Below, in pieces: positions 32,103 through 42,110 of a stretch of DNA of 64,000 bases. The stretch spans positions 1,117,247-1,181,246 of the forward strand of contig NW_020194575.1 of NCBI RefSeq assembly GCF_002865645.1, written 5' to 3'. The notes beneath the pieces were generated by a model. That model did not search any database. It worked only from the letters and a program-made list of their open reading frames with translations, and was not told the origin of the DNA. The DNA comes from Hyaloscypha bicolor E (Eukaryota; Ascomycota; Leotiomycetes; Helotiales; Hyaloscyphaceae). Position numbers and translations under genes: made by a program. Numbering within the stretch: the first letter of the stretch is position 1; each line of letters opens with the position of its first letter.

Positions 32103-32799
32103 ATGGATCGCATCAAGGAAGTGAGTTCATCCCACCACACAACCCCGCCATTTGAGGCAGAAATCGAGCAGAGCTCCAAGCGTCACCAGACTTCCTGCGT
32201 TTCGCCTCCATTCGAAGCATGCTGACCCAGGGGACGTAGAAAATGAACTCTCTGCGCATCGAGGCCGATGAGGCTTCTTCCAAGGTTGAAGATCTCCAGA
32301 AGCAGGTCAAGACGCTCGAGCAGGAGAACCTCCAGAAGGAGCACGAAATCACCTCCCTGACACACAAGAATTCTGGACTCGAGGCTGAGGTTGACAAGTT
32401 GGAGACTCAGCTCAAGGACGCGAAGGCGATGGCTGAGGAGAGCGGTATGCATGGCACACAGAACGAGACCCTTCAGCGGAGACTGCAACTCTTGGAGGAG
32501 GAAGCTGAGGAGGCCGATAAGAATCTCAGAGAGACTAACGACAAGTACGTTTATGGCATATCAAAACCTGCTCTTCTCGCTCCATTGTGGCTGCGGGAGT
32601 GCCATTCAGGAGACCGCGTAAGCTGACCATCCTCAGGCTTCGTCAAACAGATGTCAAAGCCGGCCACTTCGAACGCAAAGTCCAAGCCCTCGAGCAAGAC
32701 CGCGATCAGTGGGAGTCGAAGTACGAGGAGATGGCCAAGAAGTACGCCGCGGTGCAAAAGGAGTTGGAGGACTTCCAGGCAGAGATTGGCAACATTTGA
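32103..32799 (+). CDS. tropomyosin
   Basis: Coiled-coil protein that binds along actin filaments and supports formin-made cables and the contractile ring. Three exons, 32103-32120 (MDRIKE only), 32240-32544 and 32637-32799, give 161 aa, exactly the short fungal tropomyosin size. The full length is heptad repeat (KMNSLRIEADEASSKVEDLQ ... ERKVQALEQDRDQWESKYEE), ending EDFQAEIGNI. The very short first exon followed by a roughly 119-nt intron is characteristic of the gene in ascomycetes. Downstream it converges on RRP17. Confidence 0.95.
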
Positions 32800-33056
32800 T
32801 CTGCTTGCGCATGCACATTGGAAGTCTCGGCACAGTGAAGGAATGATTTATTAGAGGGTGTTCATGATGAGTGGATGATGGATGGATGCATGGAATGGGT
32901 ACACCATACGGAGAGGCATATTCGATTGGCAATGTGCTCTGGTTCTCGTAGACGTGCGAATGCGAATGTCTCCACGGATGGCTCTGGCTTTGCTTGTTAG
33001 GTAGATATCAATGAAGGTCGTATATCAGAATTATCGTCGCCATCCATTAGGTATAT
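32800..33056. other. convergent 3' region between tropomyosin and RRP17
   Basis: Holds the 3' ends of both genes. No other feature is seen. Confidence 0.4.
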
Positions 33057-33839
33057 TCAGCTATTGCCCTTCCTGGCATCAGCTCTCGCCTTATTCCCAG
33101 CCTTTTGCTTTCCCCGCGTGAACTTTCTCTCTGCTTTACTCTCATACCGAAACTTCTTCTTCTTCTCCTTCTTGGGCCATTTCTTCTTTTCCTTACCCTC
33201 TCCTTTCTCCTCCAAAGATACAAGGTTTGGTGCTTCAGCATCATCACTGTCCTCCTCTCCAACCTTCTTCAACCCCTCCTTCGAAACATCAACCGCCTCA
33301 ACCGTAACAGTCGTCCAGCGATCCTCGTCCACATACTCCTCTTCCCTATCCAACACCTCCTCCGCCTCTGCCGTTTCCTCTTCCTCTTGAATCCCACCCC
33401 ACACCTCGCCCTCCTCTTCACTATCCAATCCCGCACCAAACCCCGAAACCTCCTTCAATATAGCGTTCACGGCATTAACATGCTCCTCCAGCTCCTGTTT
33501 CCTCTCTTCCCTTAACTATTTCCAACAAAATCAGCACCCATCCAGTTAAAGCCGCATTCACAAAAAAGTGTAGAATAGAAAGGGAAGGGTAGAACGAACC
33601 TGCTTCCTCATCCCCACCCTCTCCTCCCTCATCTTCTTCTCCGCCTCCGCCTTTGCTCTCTTCGCGCGCTCCACCTTCCTCTTATGAAATCCGGTCAGAT
33701 AATCCGCCCTCGCATTGTCATCAAAGGAAATCTCGTCGACATTGTGCTCTGTTTTTCGCTTCTTGTTCGGATTTGGGAGTAGATTCCTCTTCGGTCGAGG
33801 ATTGTTGAAGATTCCTGGCTGGAGCATTGAGGTCGCCAT
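33057..33839 (-). CDS. RRP17: Rrp17 / Nop25 ribosomal RNA processing protein
   Basis: Nucleolar protein of the Rrp17/Nop25 family (in yeast a 5'-3' exonuclease in 60S pre-rRNA processing). Two exons, 33839-33600 and 33515-33057, separated by an 84-nt intron (GTTCGT...AATAG), give 232 aa. The N-terminal family motif is EISFDDNARADYLTGFHKRK followed by a long basic helix (KRAKAEAEKKMREERVGMRKQ). It continues directly across the splice as LREERKQELEEHVNAVNAI. An acidic middle follows, then a Lys/Arg-rich tail (KWPKKEKKKKFRYESKAER) as a nucleolar signal. It is divergent from BIG1 over 223 bases. The first ATG in this frame is far upstream; the start at 33839 (MATSMLQPG) is chosen because the family begins here. 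Confidence 0.9.
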
Positions 33840-34062
33840 ATTTGTCTCCCTTCTCATCAATCGATTCTCGGGAATTGGAGGACGTGATCGTGGATTGGGG
33901 GAATTGGGATCGGGGAAGGAATTCGAGATTATTTTTTGGCGGGGAAGGGAATCCCAGCGGAGCTTGCCGAAAGCGGGAGCCTGAGATCTCAGCAGGGAGC
34001 CACACTTATCGAGAGCTCGCGTTAACTTCATCATTGCTCTTGATCAACCAGCAGCATACAAG

Positions 34063-35122
34063 ATGAAGGCCACACTCCTTGCGCTCGCGGCCCTGGCTGC
34101 CACAGCGCAGGCATTCAAAGACACCTCGCCCTTCCTGATGGTATCGAGTTCTCCGTACGCTCTTCCTCCCCCCCCTTTCACTTGCAGCTGCCTGCCCCAT
34201 CCTCGTTCAACAATCCTTAAGAACCTACAAACTAACAAATGAATAGACTCCCCAAACTCGAATCCTCAACCGGCGGCCTAGGGCTCAGCAAAGAAGTCGT
34301 GCAATCTACGAAAGAGATCCTGAGCAGGTGCTCGAGTGATCTCTATGTCATCTTCTCGCAGCCCGAGATGGCGATACAGGACATTGCCTTCTCCCCATTC
34401 CTGAAATCTATGGTCGAGCAGAAGAAAGCTGGGAACCCGGGTGTGGTTATGCGGGAAGTGCTTGGATTCAACGGTGCAGAGAGCATGGATCTCGTGCGGT
34501 ACATTCAACAGAAGTGCCGTGCTACTTTCTCGCAGAGTTTAGAGGAGAATGGGGAGGGGAAGAGTGTTGTGTTAAAGGAGTTCCCGGCGTTGAGTGGGAA
34601 GGGAGAGGAGAGGGAGGCGCTGGTTGGTGATCATGGTACGCCCTTACTCTTCCCTATTCCCCGCCAATTGTACAAATGATACTGATAGATGGCACCACAG
34701 ATGCGGCGCTTCAAAAAGAGCTCCAACAGCTCCCGCTAGGAAAGACATACACGCTCCTCTTCCTCAGCACGGCACCTCCCTCCTCTCTGCCTGCATCCCC
34801 TTCGCCAATGGAAAAAGACGCCGAGAAGTCGAAAGCAAAAGAGAAATCGATTGTCTACCAACCCGACTTCGACAACGACGCAGTACACATGGACTTGAAG
34901 CGCAACCTCGCGCCATCGAGAGGCGATGGGCCGTTTTCGGATCAGAGGCCGCTGTTTGAGCAGTACCAGTTCTTTAACCCCGGGCTGTTTATGGGGCTGC
35001 TGGTGGGCTTGATATTGGTTGCGATATTGAGTGTGGGGATTAGTGCGATTGGGAGCTTGAGGGTCAGTTATGCGGCGTTTGAGAAGGAGATGGGGCCGGC
35101 GGCGCAGAAGAAGGCGCAGTGA
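34063..35122 (+). CDS. BIG1: BIG1, ER membrane protein for cell wall beta-1,6-glucan
   Basis: Type I ER membrane protein needed for beta-1,6-glucan in the wall and distantly related to the V-ATPase accessory subunit Ac45/Voa1. Exons: 34063-34154, 34247-34635, and a third beginning at 34701 (or 34689) and ending at 35122. Both acceptors keep the frame, for 300 or 304 aa; I prefer 34701 because the branch-like ACTGAT sits about 15 nt before it. The signal peptide is MKATLLALAALAATAQA. One C-terminal membrane segment (GLFMGLLVGLILVAILSVGI) is followed by a short cytosolic tail ending KKAQ, which matches a KKxx ER-retrieval signal. The VSYAAFEKEMGPAAQKK end is typical of Big1. It converges on FCF1. 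Confidence 0.9.
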
Positions 35123-35619
35123 TTGTGAAATATCGAGGCAGAGCGAGGGGAACGGGAAGTGGGGAGGACGGAGTTCATTGTACGATTGTACGGGCTGTAT
35201 AAAGTATGGGACAAGGGCTCTTCTTTGCTCTACTGGTGCCAAGATATTGCTGGCCGGTTTTGGGGTGCGAGACATAGATAGGTTGCTAATAATCGAAAGC
35301 AAGATCCTTGAAAGCATCATTGTGATGAGTCTGACACCTTCTGTAGTTCTTTTATCACTTGCTGAAGCGAGATACTTAATTGAAAGTTCTACAGCAACCA
35401 ATGTCTCCAGTGTCCCTGTCCACATGGACAGGATGCATTCTTCATCTCTGCAAGGGCAAATATGTTGCAAAGGCACAACAGCAGCCAGCTAAAACGCCAC
35501 TGATATCCCACCAAACCACCAACTCCAACAAAACTCCACAAAATGCCACCATTTCCCGCTCCGAAAAACGCCAGACAATGCAGTCCCCCTCCCTCTCCTC
35601 TTTCTTCCCAGCCATCCAC
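35123..35619. other. convergent 3' region between BIG1 and FCF1
   Basis: About 500 bases holding both 3' flanks. Short antisense frames have no motifs. Confidence 0.45.
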
Positions 35620-36503
35620 CTACTTCTCAGGCGCATCCGGCAGCCTCTCAACGACCATCTTGCCTCTAGCAACGCTAATTATAGGCACACCAGGCACCTT
35701 CCTCACCCTCCTCTTCAAATCTCGATCATTGGTCCCGACAATATAGATCTTGCTCTTCATGACTCGGTCCACGATGCAGTCGTCTGCGTATGTTCCCTTG
35801 TGATCGCACTTTAGTCGCTCCCATCTTTCATCTCTGGCTATTCGGAGGGCGATGCGGTATTTTGGGCCGAGCTTTTCGAGTTCGGCCATGACTGGGGGAT
35901 GGAGTTAGTTTGGAGGGGAGGGAGGGGGGTGGGGGGGAAGGTGGAACGGGGGTTTCGAACCGCAGGATGTGATGATGGGGATGCATTTGGCGTATAGCGT
36001 GTCCCTGTGGTGGTGGTTAGTATTTTGGTGGCGGAGAACCGCGGATGCAGGGAAGGGGTGGACGTGCTCCAAGAGGGAATGAGAGGAGTGTGCTGGGGGA
36101 GTGGAGGACGTACATCAATGTCTCCAAAAGAGGCAGTTTTCTCTGTACACAATGCGACAGGAAGTTCGTGTCTACCAGTATATTGTACGGCGGAACCAAA
36201 GCTGTATTGTACTGAAAGAAGAGGGCGGAGGAGACCTGTGGTCTGGAGAGGGGGAGTTAGCTGGGAATGGCGAGGGAGGGAAGGCAGATGTACACTTCGC
36301 GGACAACATCTGCGCCCTTTTCTTTCTTCTTGGATTCGAGTTCTCCCTTGGCTTGGTTTTTCTTCAGTCTCGCGTCGTTTTGCCCGATCACTCGCTTGAC
36401 CTGGTGTGGCGTGTTAGCTTTTTGAAGGACTTTCTCCGGAGGGGGAGGGGAAGAGAAGAGTTCTTACGGCGCCGAACTTGCGGGTCTTCTTTGCGACTCC
36501 CAT
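35620..36503 (-). CDS. FCF1: Fcf1/Utp24, PIN-domain endonuclease of the SSU processome
   Basis: Nucleolar PIN-domain nuclease that cuts pre-rRNA at sites A1 and A2 during 40S assembly. Five exons are deduced: 36503-36468, 36400-36294, 36242-36114, 36004-35961 and 35891-35620. They join in one frame of 195 aa, close to yeast Fcf1. The N-terminus is MGVAKKTRKFGAVKRVIGQN. Across exons 2 and 3 the family motif REVPQVSSALFFQYN forms only after splicing. PIN acidic residues are seen in ILVDTNFL, VMAELEKLGPKYRIAL, TYADDCIVDRV and TNDRDLKRR. The C-terminus is VARGKMVVERLPDAPE. Intron 4 uses a GTTCGA donor. It is divergent from the CSI2-like gene. Confidence 0.95.
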
Positions 36504-37279
36504 GTTAGATATCTGCCTCTGAATACCGGAGTGCAAGATTCGAGTGGTGCGAATCGAATGGTTGTCGTCGTTTTCTCGCCCTTCCTCTGCGGCTCAAGAT
36601 TTCTCGATACCCAAACTTCAAAATATCAAAATCTCAAAATCTTTGAAGACCGGGATTAACGTTCTGCCGCCCCGCGTTGCCAAGGCGACTATTAATAGTG
36701 ATGCCACCCCAGACTAAGCCTTATCAGGCCACAGCTTTGGAATGCAGGAACCAAATGCCGAGATCACGAGCAACACGAGAAATCAAGACCAAGACAGGTT
36801 AAGTGAAGACATCGCCGGCGGGAACTCCTCATCCCTTTACGAGGCCAACAGCAGGATTTGACCAACATCCTGCCCACGCTCGTTACGCCTCTACGCGCAT
36901 CAATTCGAGCATACGAATTCGTATTCGCGATTACTGCGATTCTCTCTGTCTTCCAGTTTCAGAGTTGGAGGGGCAATTAGCCTGCATCCCTTGACACCAC
37001 GACAAAAAACTTGCCAGTTGCTTGTACGACCAGCGCTCAACCTGGGGTACATCACGGTTTACTATTTGATTACGGCAGACGCAGATCCGCAAGACCAAGG
37101 CAATTGCTGGCTGTGATTCACTTTTCTTCCTCACTCGCCATCAAACCTCGATCGTGGTTGTGGTCTGCAAACAAAGAACCCTCGGAGGCCACCCTCGCCT
37201 CACTGCAAGACGCCTCTCTCCCTCGCTCGTCCACGAACGTCTCGAACGCTTTGTACAGCAATTGGATAGCAGAGTCATC
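36504..37279. promoter_or_regulatory. divergent promoter region of FCF1 and the CSI2-like gene
   Basis: 776 bases between two divergent starts. No specific site is recognised. Confidence 0.45.
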
Positions 37280-38320
37280 ATGAGGCTCTTACAAAAATCA
37301 TCAGTTCTCTCCGCGGCCCTTGCGGTCTCGCTGCTGGCGACGGGTGCATCCGCGCAAGATGCTGCTGCTTCAGATCTTCCCAATCTCTCGACGGCTACAC
37401 AAGTAAATGGGAAAACGAGTGCTGATACCAATACTGGCACATCGGCGGCAACTACTGCGGCGCTCCCAAAACTCCCATCTTCAGGGCCCAGCAACAGCGG
37501 ACTTCCGTCACTGCCAACGGATCTGCCAACATTGACGGGTGTACCTACAATCGTCACTCCCGTCGTACCCAACACCAACCAAGCCCCCTTCATGCAACAA
37601 AGTACCATGCCCGATGGCACAGTCTTCATTATCGTCGGAGCCATCCTCGGCTTCATGGCCACGAGCGTCCTCCTCTGGCGTGGCCTGGTCGCCTGGGCCC
37701 TCCACCGCTCCGTCAAACGCGCCGCCCTCGCTCAAAACACTACAATGAACGACACCAAGACCCTCTTCCGCACACCCGGTCCGCCACCCCCAGAATTCTA
37801 CAAATACAAGGACCGCAAGTCTACCATTTCCCTAGGCCTTATGGGACACAAGGGTGGCAAGAAGGAAAAGAGAGGGAATAGAACCACATCAACAGCAGGC
37901 ACCGGAGCCGGCGTAAGCGCAAGCAACCTTTTCTTCTCCCCTACCGCAGGCGCAGCAACAGCCTCCCTCTCCAACGCAGGGAACCGCGGTTCCAACTACC
38001 TCCCAGCAGGCTACTACGCTGCGGGCGCCGCCCAAGCTGGAGCAGGTCAATCACATGTTACTCTCGGCCACCAACCATCTATCAGTCTCTCTAACCTCCA
38101 GCAAACGCAGGGATACCCCAGAGCAAGCCGTATGGGTGAGACGCCGCCTGATAGTCCAGCGGATGGTGCGCAGAGCTCGAGTACGCTGAATTTAAGCCTG
38201 GGGTATGGTGCGCAGGAACGCGCACCGAGTGCGTTTCTCGAGGACCTATTTGATGGGGACAATGGGCCGCCGGTTCCAGGGCATCACCAGAGAGCTCATT
38301 CAGGGAGCCCGAGATATTGA
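37280..38320 (+). CDS. CSI2-like single-pass membrane protein
   Basis: Intronless, 346 aa, close in size to yeast Csi2, a protein linked to chitin synthesis. The signal peptide is MRLLQKSSVLSAALAVSLLA and is followed by a Ser/Thr/Pro-rich luminal stretch. The conserved core is QSTMPDGTVFIIVGAILGFM, running into a membrane segment (ATSVLLWRGLVAWALH) and the basic RSVKRAAL. The cytosolic part is low-complexity, rich in Gly/Ala/Ser/Gln, and ends HQRAHSGSPRY. The start at 37280 is chosen because it opens the signal peptide; the frame is open upstream. The family assignment rests on the membrane-proximal motif and is fairly sure; the role in chitin synthesis is carried over from yeast. Confidence 0.8.
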   Translation: MRLLQKSSVLSAALAVSLLATGASAQDAAASDLPNLSTATQVNGKTSADTNTGTSAATTAALPKLPSSGPSNSGLPSLPTDLPTLTGVPTIVTPVVPNTNQAPFMQQSTMPDGTVFIIVGAILGFMATSVLLWRGLVAWALHRSVKRAALAQNTTMNDTKTLFRTPGPPPPEFYKYKDRKSTISLGLMGHKGGKKEKRGNRTTSTAGTGAGVSASNLFFSPTAGAATASLSNAGNRGSNYLPAGYYAAGAAQAGAGQSHVTLGHQPSISLSNLQQTQGYPRASRMGETPPDSPADGAQSSSTLNLSLGYGAQERAPSAFLEDLFDGDNGPPVPGHHQRAHSGSPRY

Positions 38321-41300
38321 GAGCGGAGGTGACGAATGATTGAAATTGGCATTGCGTGGACAGAACAGGAAAAGGGAAAGGAAAAGGTGATGACGCATGG
38401 GATGGACTGGGAAGGTGCATAGTTTGGTCTGTACACTGAACGGGTTCTTGCTTTTCTGGAGAACGGCATTTTAAGTTCCTTTCTCGCATACTGTTCGGAA
38501 AAGGGGTAGGGGTGACGGGGTTTGATGATGAGAAACGAGTGGAGATGTATATAGCTAATGCTGCTACTGATGAAGAATGAAGTTTGTTCTACAGGTCCCT
38601 TCTCGGCCGCTTTTCTGTCTCTTTATAAACTCACCCCGGATCATGGCCAAGTCCAAGGAAAAGGGGTAGTGGCGGGTGCTTGGTTTTGAGACGAGTGTCT
38701 GCAACCCAGTCCGAGTACGAGTCCAAGACCTCGATGTCTCCAGTCTGTGTCCGCCCTAACAAATCTAAGGAACGCTAAGAAAGAAACTACTGTCTATCTT
38801 ATAGTATATAGAATCTTGGAGAAGCGAGGTTGTGCTTTCATAAGGTTTTCGCTCAGGGTATTCGATGTCATCGCTGAAAACTGGGGGAGGGGAGATGAGA
38901 GTCGTTCTGATGTATGTAGGAAGATCAAGGGGCGGGGGGGCGGGGAGGAAGGAGAGGAGGGGATAGGAGGGGGGTGGTCTGTGGATATTCGGGAATGGAT
39001 CACAGGTGTGTGGGTGGGTCTGGCGGGGTGATGCTCAAGAGACAGGATCTGAAGTAAGATTTTACGAGTACTTCTCTTGAACTCCTCATTAATGTCTCAG
39101 TGCCAGTAAATGATCTTCCCCCTTTTTTTCTTTTTTCTTCTTCTCCTTCGATATTGAGCATGTTCCCTTGTGAAGTACGTTTGCTCGCAACGCACCAAGC
39201 GAGACTCGGGACCTTCCCGAGGGATGCGGCAAGCTGAAAGGGGAAGGGACAGAACTGCTTTCAAGAATGTGCGCCTAAATTGAACCTGAAACTTTCGTGG
39301 AATTTCAAGCTTCACTGCATACAGTTTGGGTAAAGCACTTAGTAACCCCCGAAAGAGGGGAGTGTTGAAGATAATGGTTCAATTGCCCCTTCCGGGTTTC
39401 ACCCCTGGGGATCTTTGTTTGGCCGCTGGGGTACACCTTCGGTTCAAGAAACCATGGTGCAGGCCTGGTGCTTGGGCCTGGCTCCCCCTTTTCGGACCTC
39501 GCTTGTGGATTCCCGTATCAACAACGTCACCTCCCAGGAAACGTCGGCCAAAGTCTCTGAGCACAAGCTTCTGTATTCCGCATTCATACACGCTGGGGGG
39601 CCGTTTTACTTTTCCCCGCTAATTGGAGTGTTGTTTTCGTGGCAGGTCCGCTGCTGGACATTCCGGTTTTTTGAGTGAGCCGTGTTGGTTGTAAGTGTAT
39701 GTAATGCACATGCAAGTTAGGCATTCGCAGCAGCCATTGGGGTACCAGTCATACGCAGTGTATGCCGTTTAACCACTTCTGGTATGAAGCACAATCTTTC
39801 CAACCTGAACGACGTGACATAGCAAATCAGTTGGATCACAACCTCAGTAGACGCCATCAACGCTCAGAAATAGTCGAGAAGGAAATATTTCTAGGATCGC
39901 CGAATCAGCAAAGACCAAAACGAAGTTGGTGGCAGCACAAAAATCTGAGGTTTGAGGACATCGTGAAGAAATTCTCCAGCCAGCATGCATCCAAATCTGG
40001 AGAATTAAACCCTTTGAACCTATGCCACACGAGATGAGTTTCAGACATTTTGATCCAAAATCTCGACTCATTTCTTTACCTGACCAAGGAATAACTGAGA
40101 TTATTTTAGCGCGTGTGGCTTGCACAAGCAAAGGGGATATATCTTCATGTTGCACTTTCGAGTGAGAAGGCACGTGAGCGGGGCATTACCACTTGTAAGA
40201 TGCTGAATTTGGACCTAGGGTTCTTTATTACTTTGGCAAGTGCTCAAATACAATGATCTGAACTTCCTCTAGATGCCGATTGTCTAGTAGATAACTCGGC
40301 GTAACTGCTTAGGACCAGTGCAATCGAGGAGGACACGGTAAGGATTCATTGTGAATTGCTTCTGAGCTCTAAATCGAGCAGTGCCTGGGAAACAGAGAAC
40401 TTATCTCTTCATTAGTCTTACTTCGCCTTCCTAGACAGCCGCTGGCAGACTTTCGTATTGAGATAGGAGGAGGTTTGTATAGGATGGCATTCTGCTAGGA
40501 GCCGACACGCGACTTGCTTGAGTCGCATCACTCTGAGCTAGAAACAACCAGTGTCCCTCATTTCTTGGGATATTAAGGTCCATTCCTCACCCTCAAATTG
40601 TCAACTGTGGGATGGCATTGACTCACAATTTTACCTGGTAAAGTTCGAAATATCGACTGAAGCAAGTACAATTGTTCCGGGGTGCAAAATCTATAGCAAA
40701 AAAGAGTGACGAGTCTTTTCTTATAATTGCAAGAAGGAAACGAATTAGTAAATTGTGATTGAATTGAAATAGGGTATTTTTTTCGGCTTGAAAATCAAAG
40801 TCTGAAAGAAGTTTCTTGAGTGTAATGCTAGATCTAATAGACGTTTGGTTGGTCTTAGTTGAAAGACCAACCAGAATGATTTCAAGCCAACCAGAATTGT
40901 GCGCAAAAGAATAAGGACATTTAAGCATTCATAAGAAGGAGAATAACAACTCAGAAGGGTGTGGAAGTGAGAAGATAGGGATTGGTGATGCGAGAGGGCT
41001 CAGGGATACAGGTGCGGGGTATTGCGGGGTCACATTTGCAGCCTCCAACGGATGAATGTTTATCACGGAATTCCCTCGAACTTCTCAACGACCCGATAAT
41101 AAAAGGACTATTTATATATTATACGTTAGCAAGTCCCCATGAAGGGGAACCATTTTTGGCACTCTCTAAGAAGACCCATTGAACCGTTCCTCGGCAATCC
41201 CCCCCAAACGCCTCATCGTTGTCGACGTTGCCCGGAGCGTTGGAAGCTCAAGGGGTGGGCACGCCGTCTACTTGAGCTTCCGCCAGGTTAGGCTCCGTCA

Positions 41301-41920
41301 GGGTTCTAAAATGTATGAAAGATGAGTAGGTCGTGAGGTATCTAATGCGTGATGGCAATATGTGATGGATGTGTGGACAGCGTCGGCGCGTTTCGAGAGG
41401 TCTGTGAGGGGACACAAGTTAATGCCCAAGTCACTGCCACCATTACTTCGACCAGCCCAAACCTGTATTTTGTTGCCCTCACTGCCACTCCCCATCACTA
41501 CATTAGAAGCAATAAAAAGCTGGACGGAGAAATTTGCGAGAGGTACGATTGCTTCTCAAGTGTTTAGTGCTCAGGTAATACCCGAGGAATGCGGATGCGC
41601 GAAACCAAGACAGGGAGGGAGCAGCGTTCAGGAATGTACTGTACACTTAAATCACAACCGAAAACTCGCATGACATTCAAACCAAGTCACGATACAGCTT
41701 GCAAATGCTCCTTTCGTGGATCATTGGTGTTGAAGGTCGGTCGGTTCCTTGAATGCTGGGTGCCGTCCTGGGTGAAGTCGCGACCCCTCGTTCATTTCAC
41801 CCAGTTCTTATTTTCTTCCTCAACGACTGACCAAGAAACTTGGTTTGACCACTGGGCCGAGTCAAGGACCTGAAGCCTGGAGGCTGAAGGCAAACACTAC
41901 CTCAGGCCCATGGCCGATTG
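38321..41920. other. gene-poor stretch, ordinary composition
   Basis: 3.6 kb with only short, unrelated frames on both strands. It includes one copy of the diverged repeat (39461-39600). No gene is supported. Confidence 0.45.
39461..39600 (+). repeat. diverged repeat, copy A
   Basis: Shares with copy B, in the same order: a GCCTGGTGC block, CTGGCTCCCCCTTTTC, ACCTCGCTTGTGG, and GCACAAG followed by a CGCATTCATACACGCT-like end. The rest has diverged. Confidence 0.6.
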
Positions 41921-41929
41921 GCCAGGCGC

Positions 41930-41952
41930 CTTGATGCGTGCCTGGTGCCGGC

Positions 41953-41988
<36 letters not shown>

Positions 41989-42110
41989 TTTTCTTGACCT
42001 CGCTTGTGGGTAAATTATGCTTGCGAATTCGCCTCCCTTGAAAGCGTAGACCAAACACCTTTGGCACAAGTTCTATACGCAGCATTCGCAAACGCTATCA
42101 CATGTATCTG
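41930..42110 (+). repeat. diverged repeat, copy B, with expanded poly-C
   Basis: Has the same ordered blocks as copy A, but the short C run of copy A is replaced by 45 consecutive C (41954-41998). The copies have the same orientation and lie about 2.5 kb apart. Confidence 0.6.
41954..41998 (+). repeat. 45-nt poly-C homopolymer
   Basis: An uninterrupted run of 45 C, bounded by GGCT and TTTTCTTGACC. Confidence 0.9.

Noticed and set aside
32243..32626. Stand-alone 127-aa frame in the tropomyosin locus
   Set aside because: It reads through the second intron of tropomyosin; the spliced model with 161 aa explains it.
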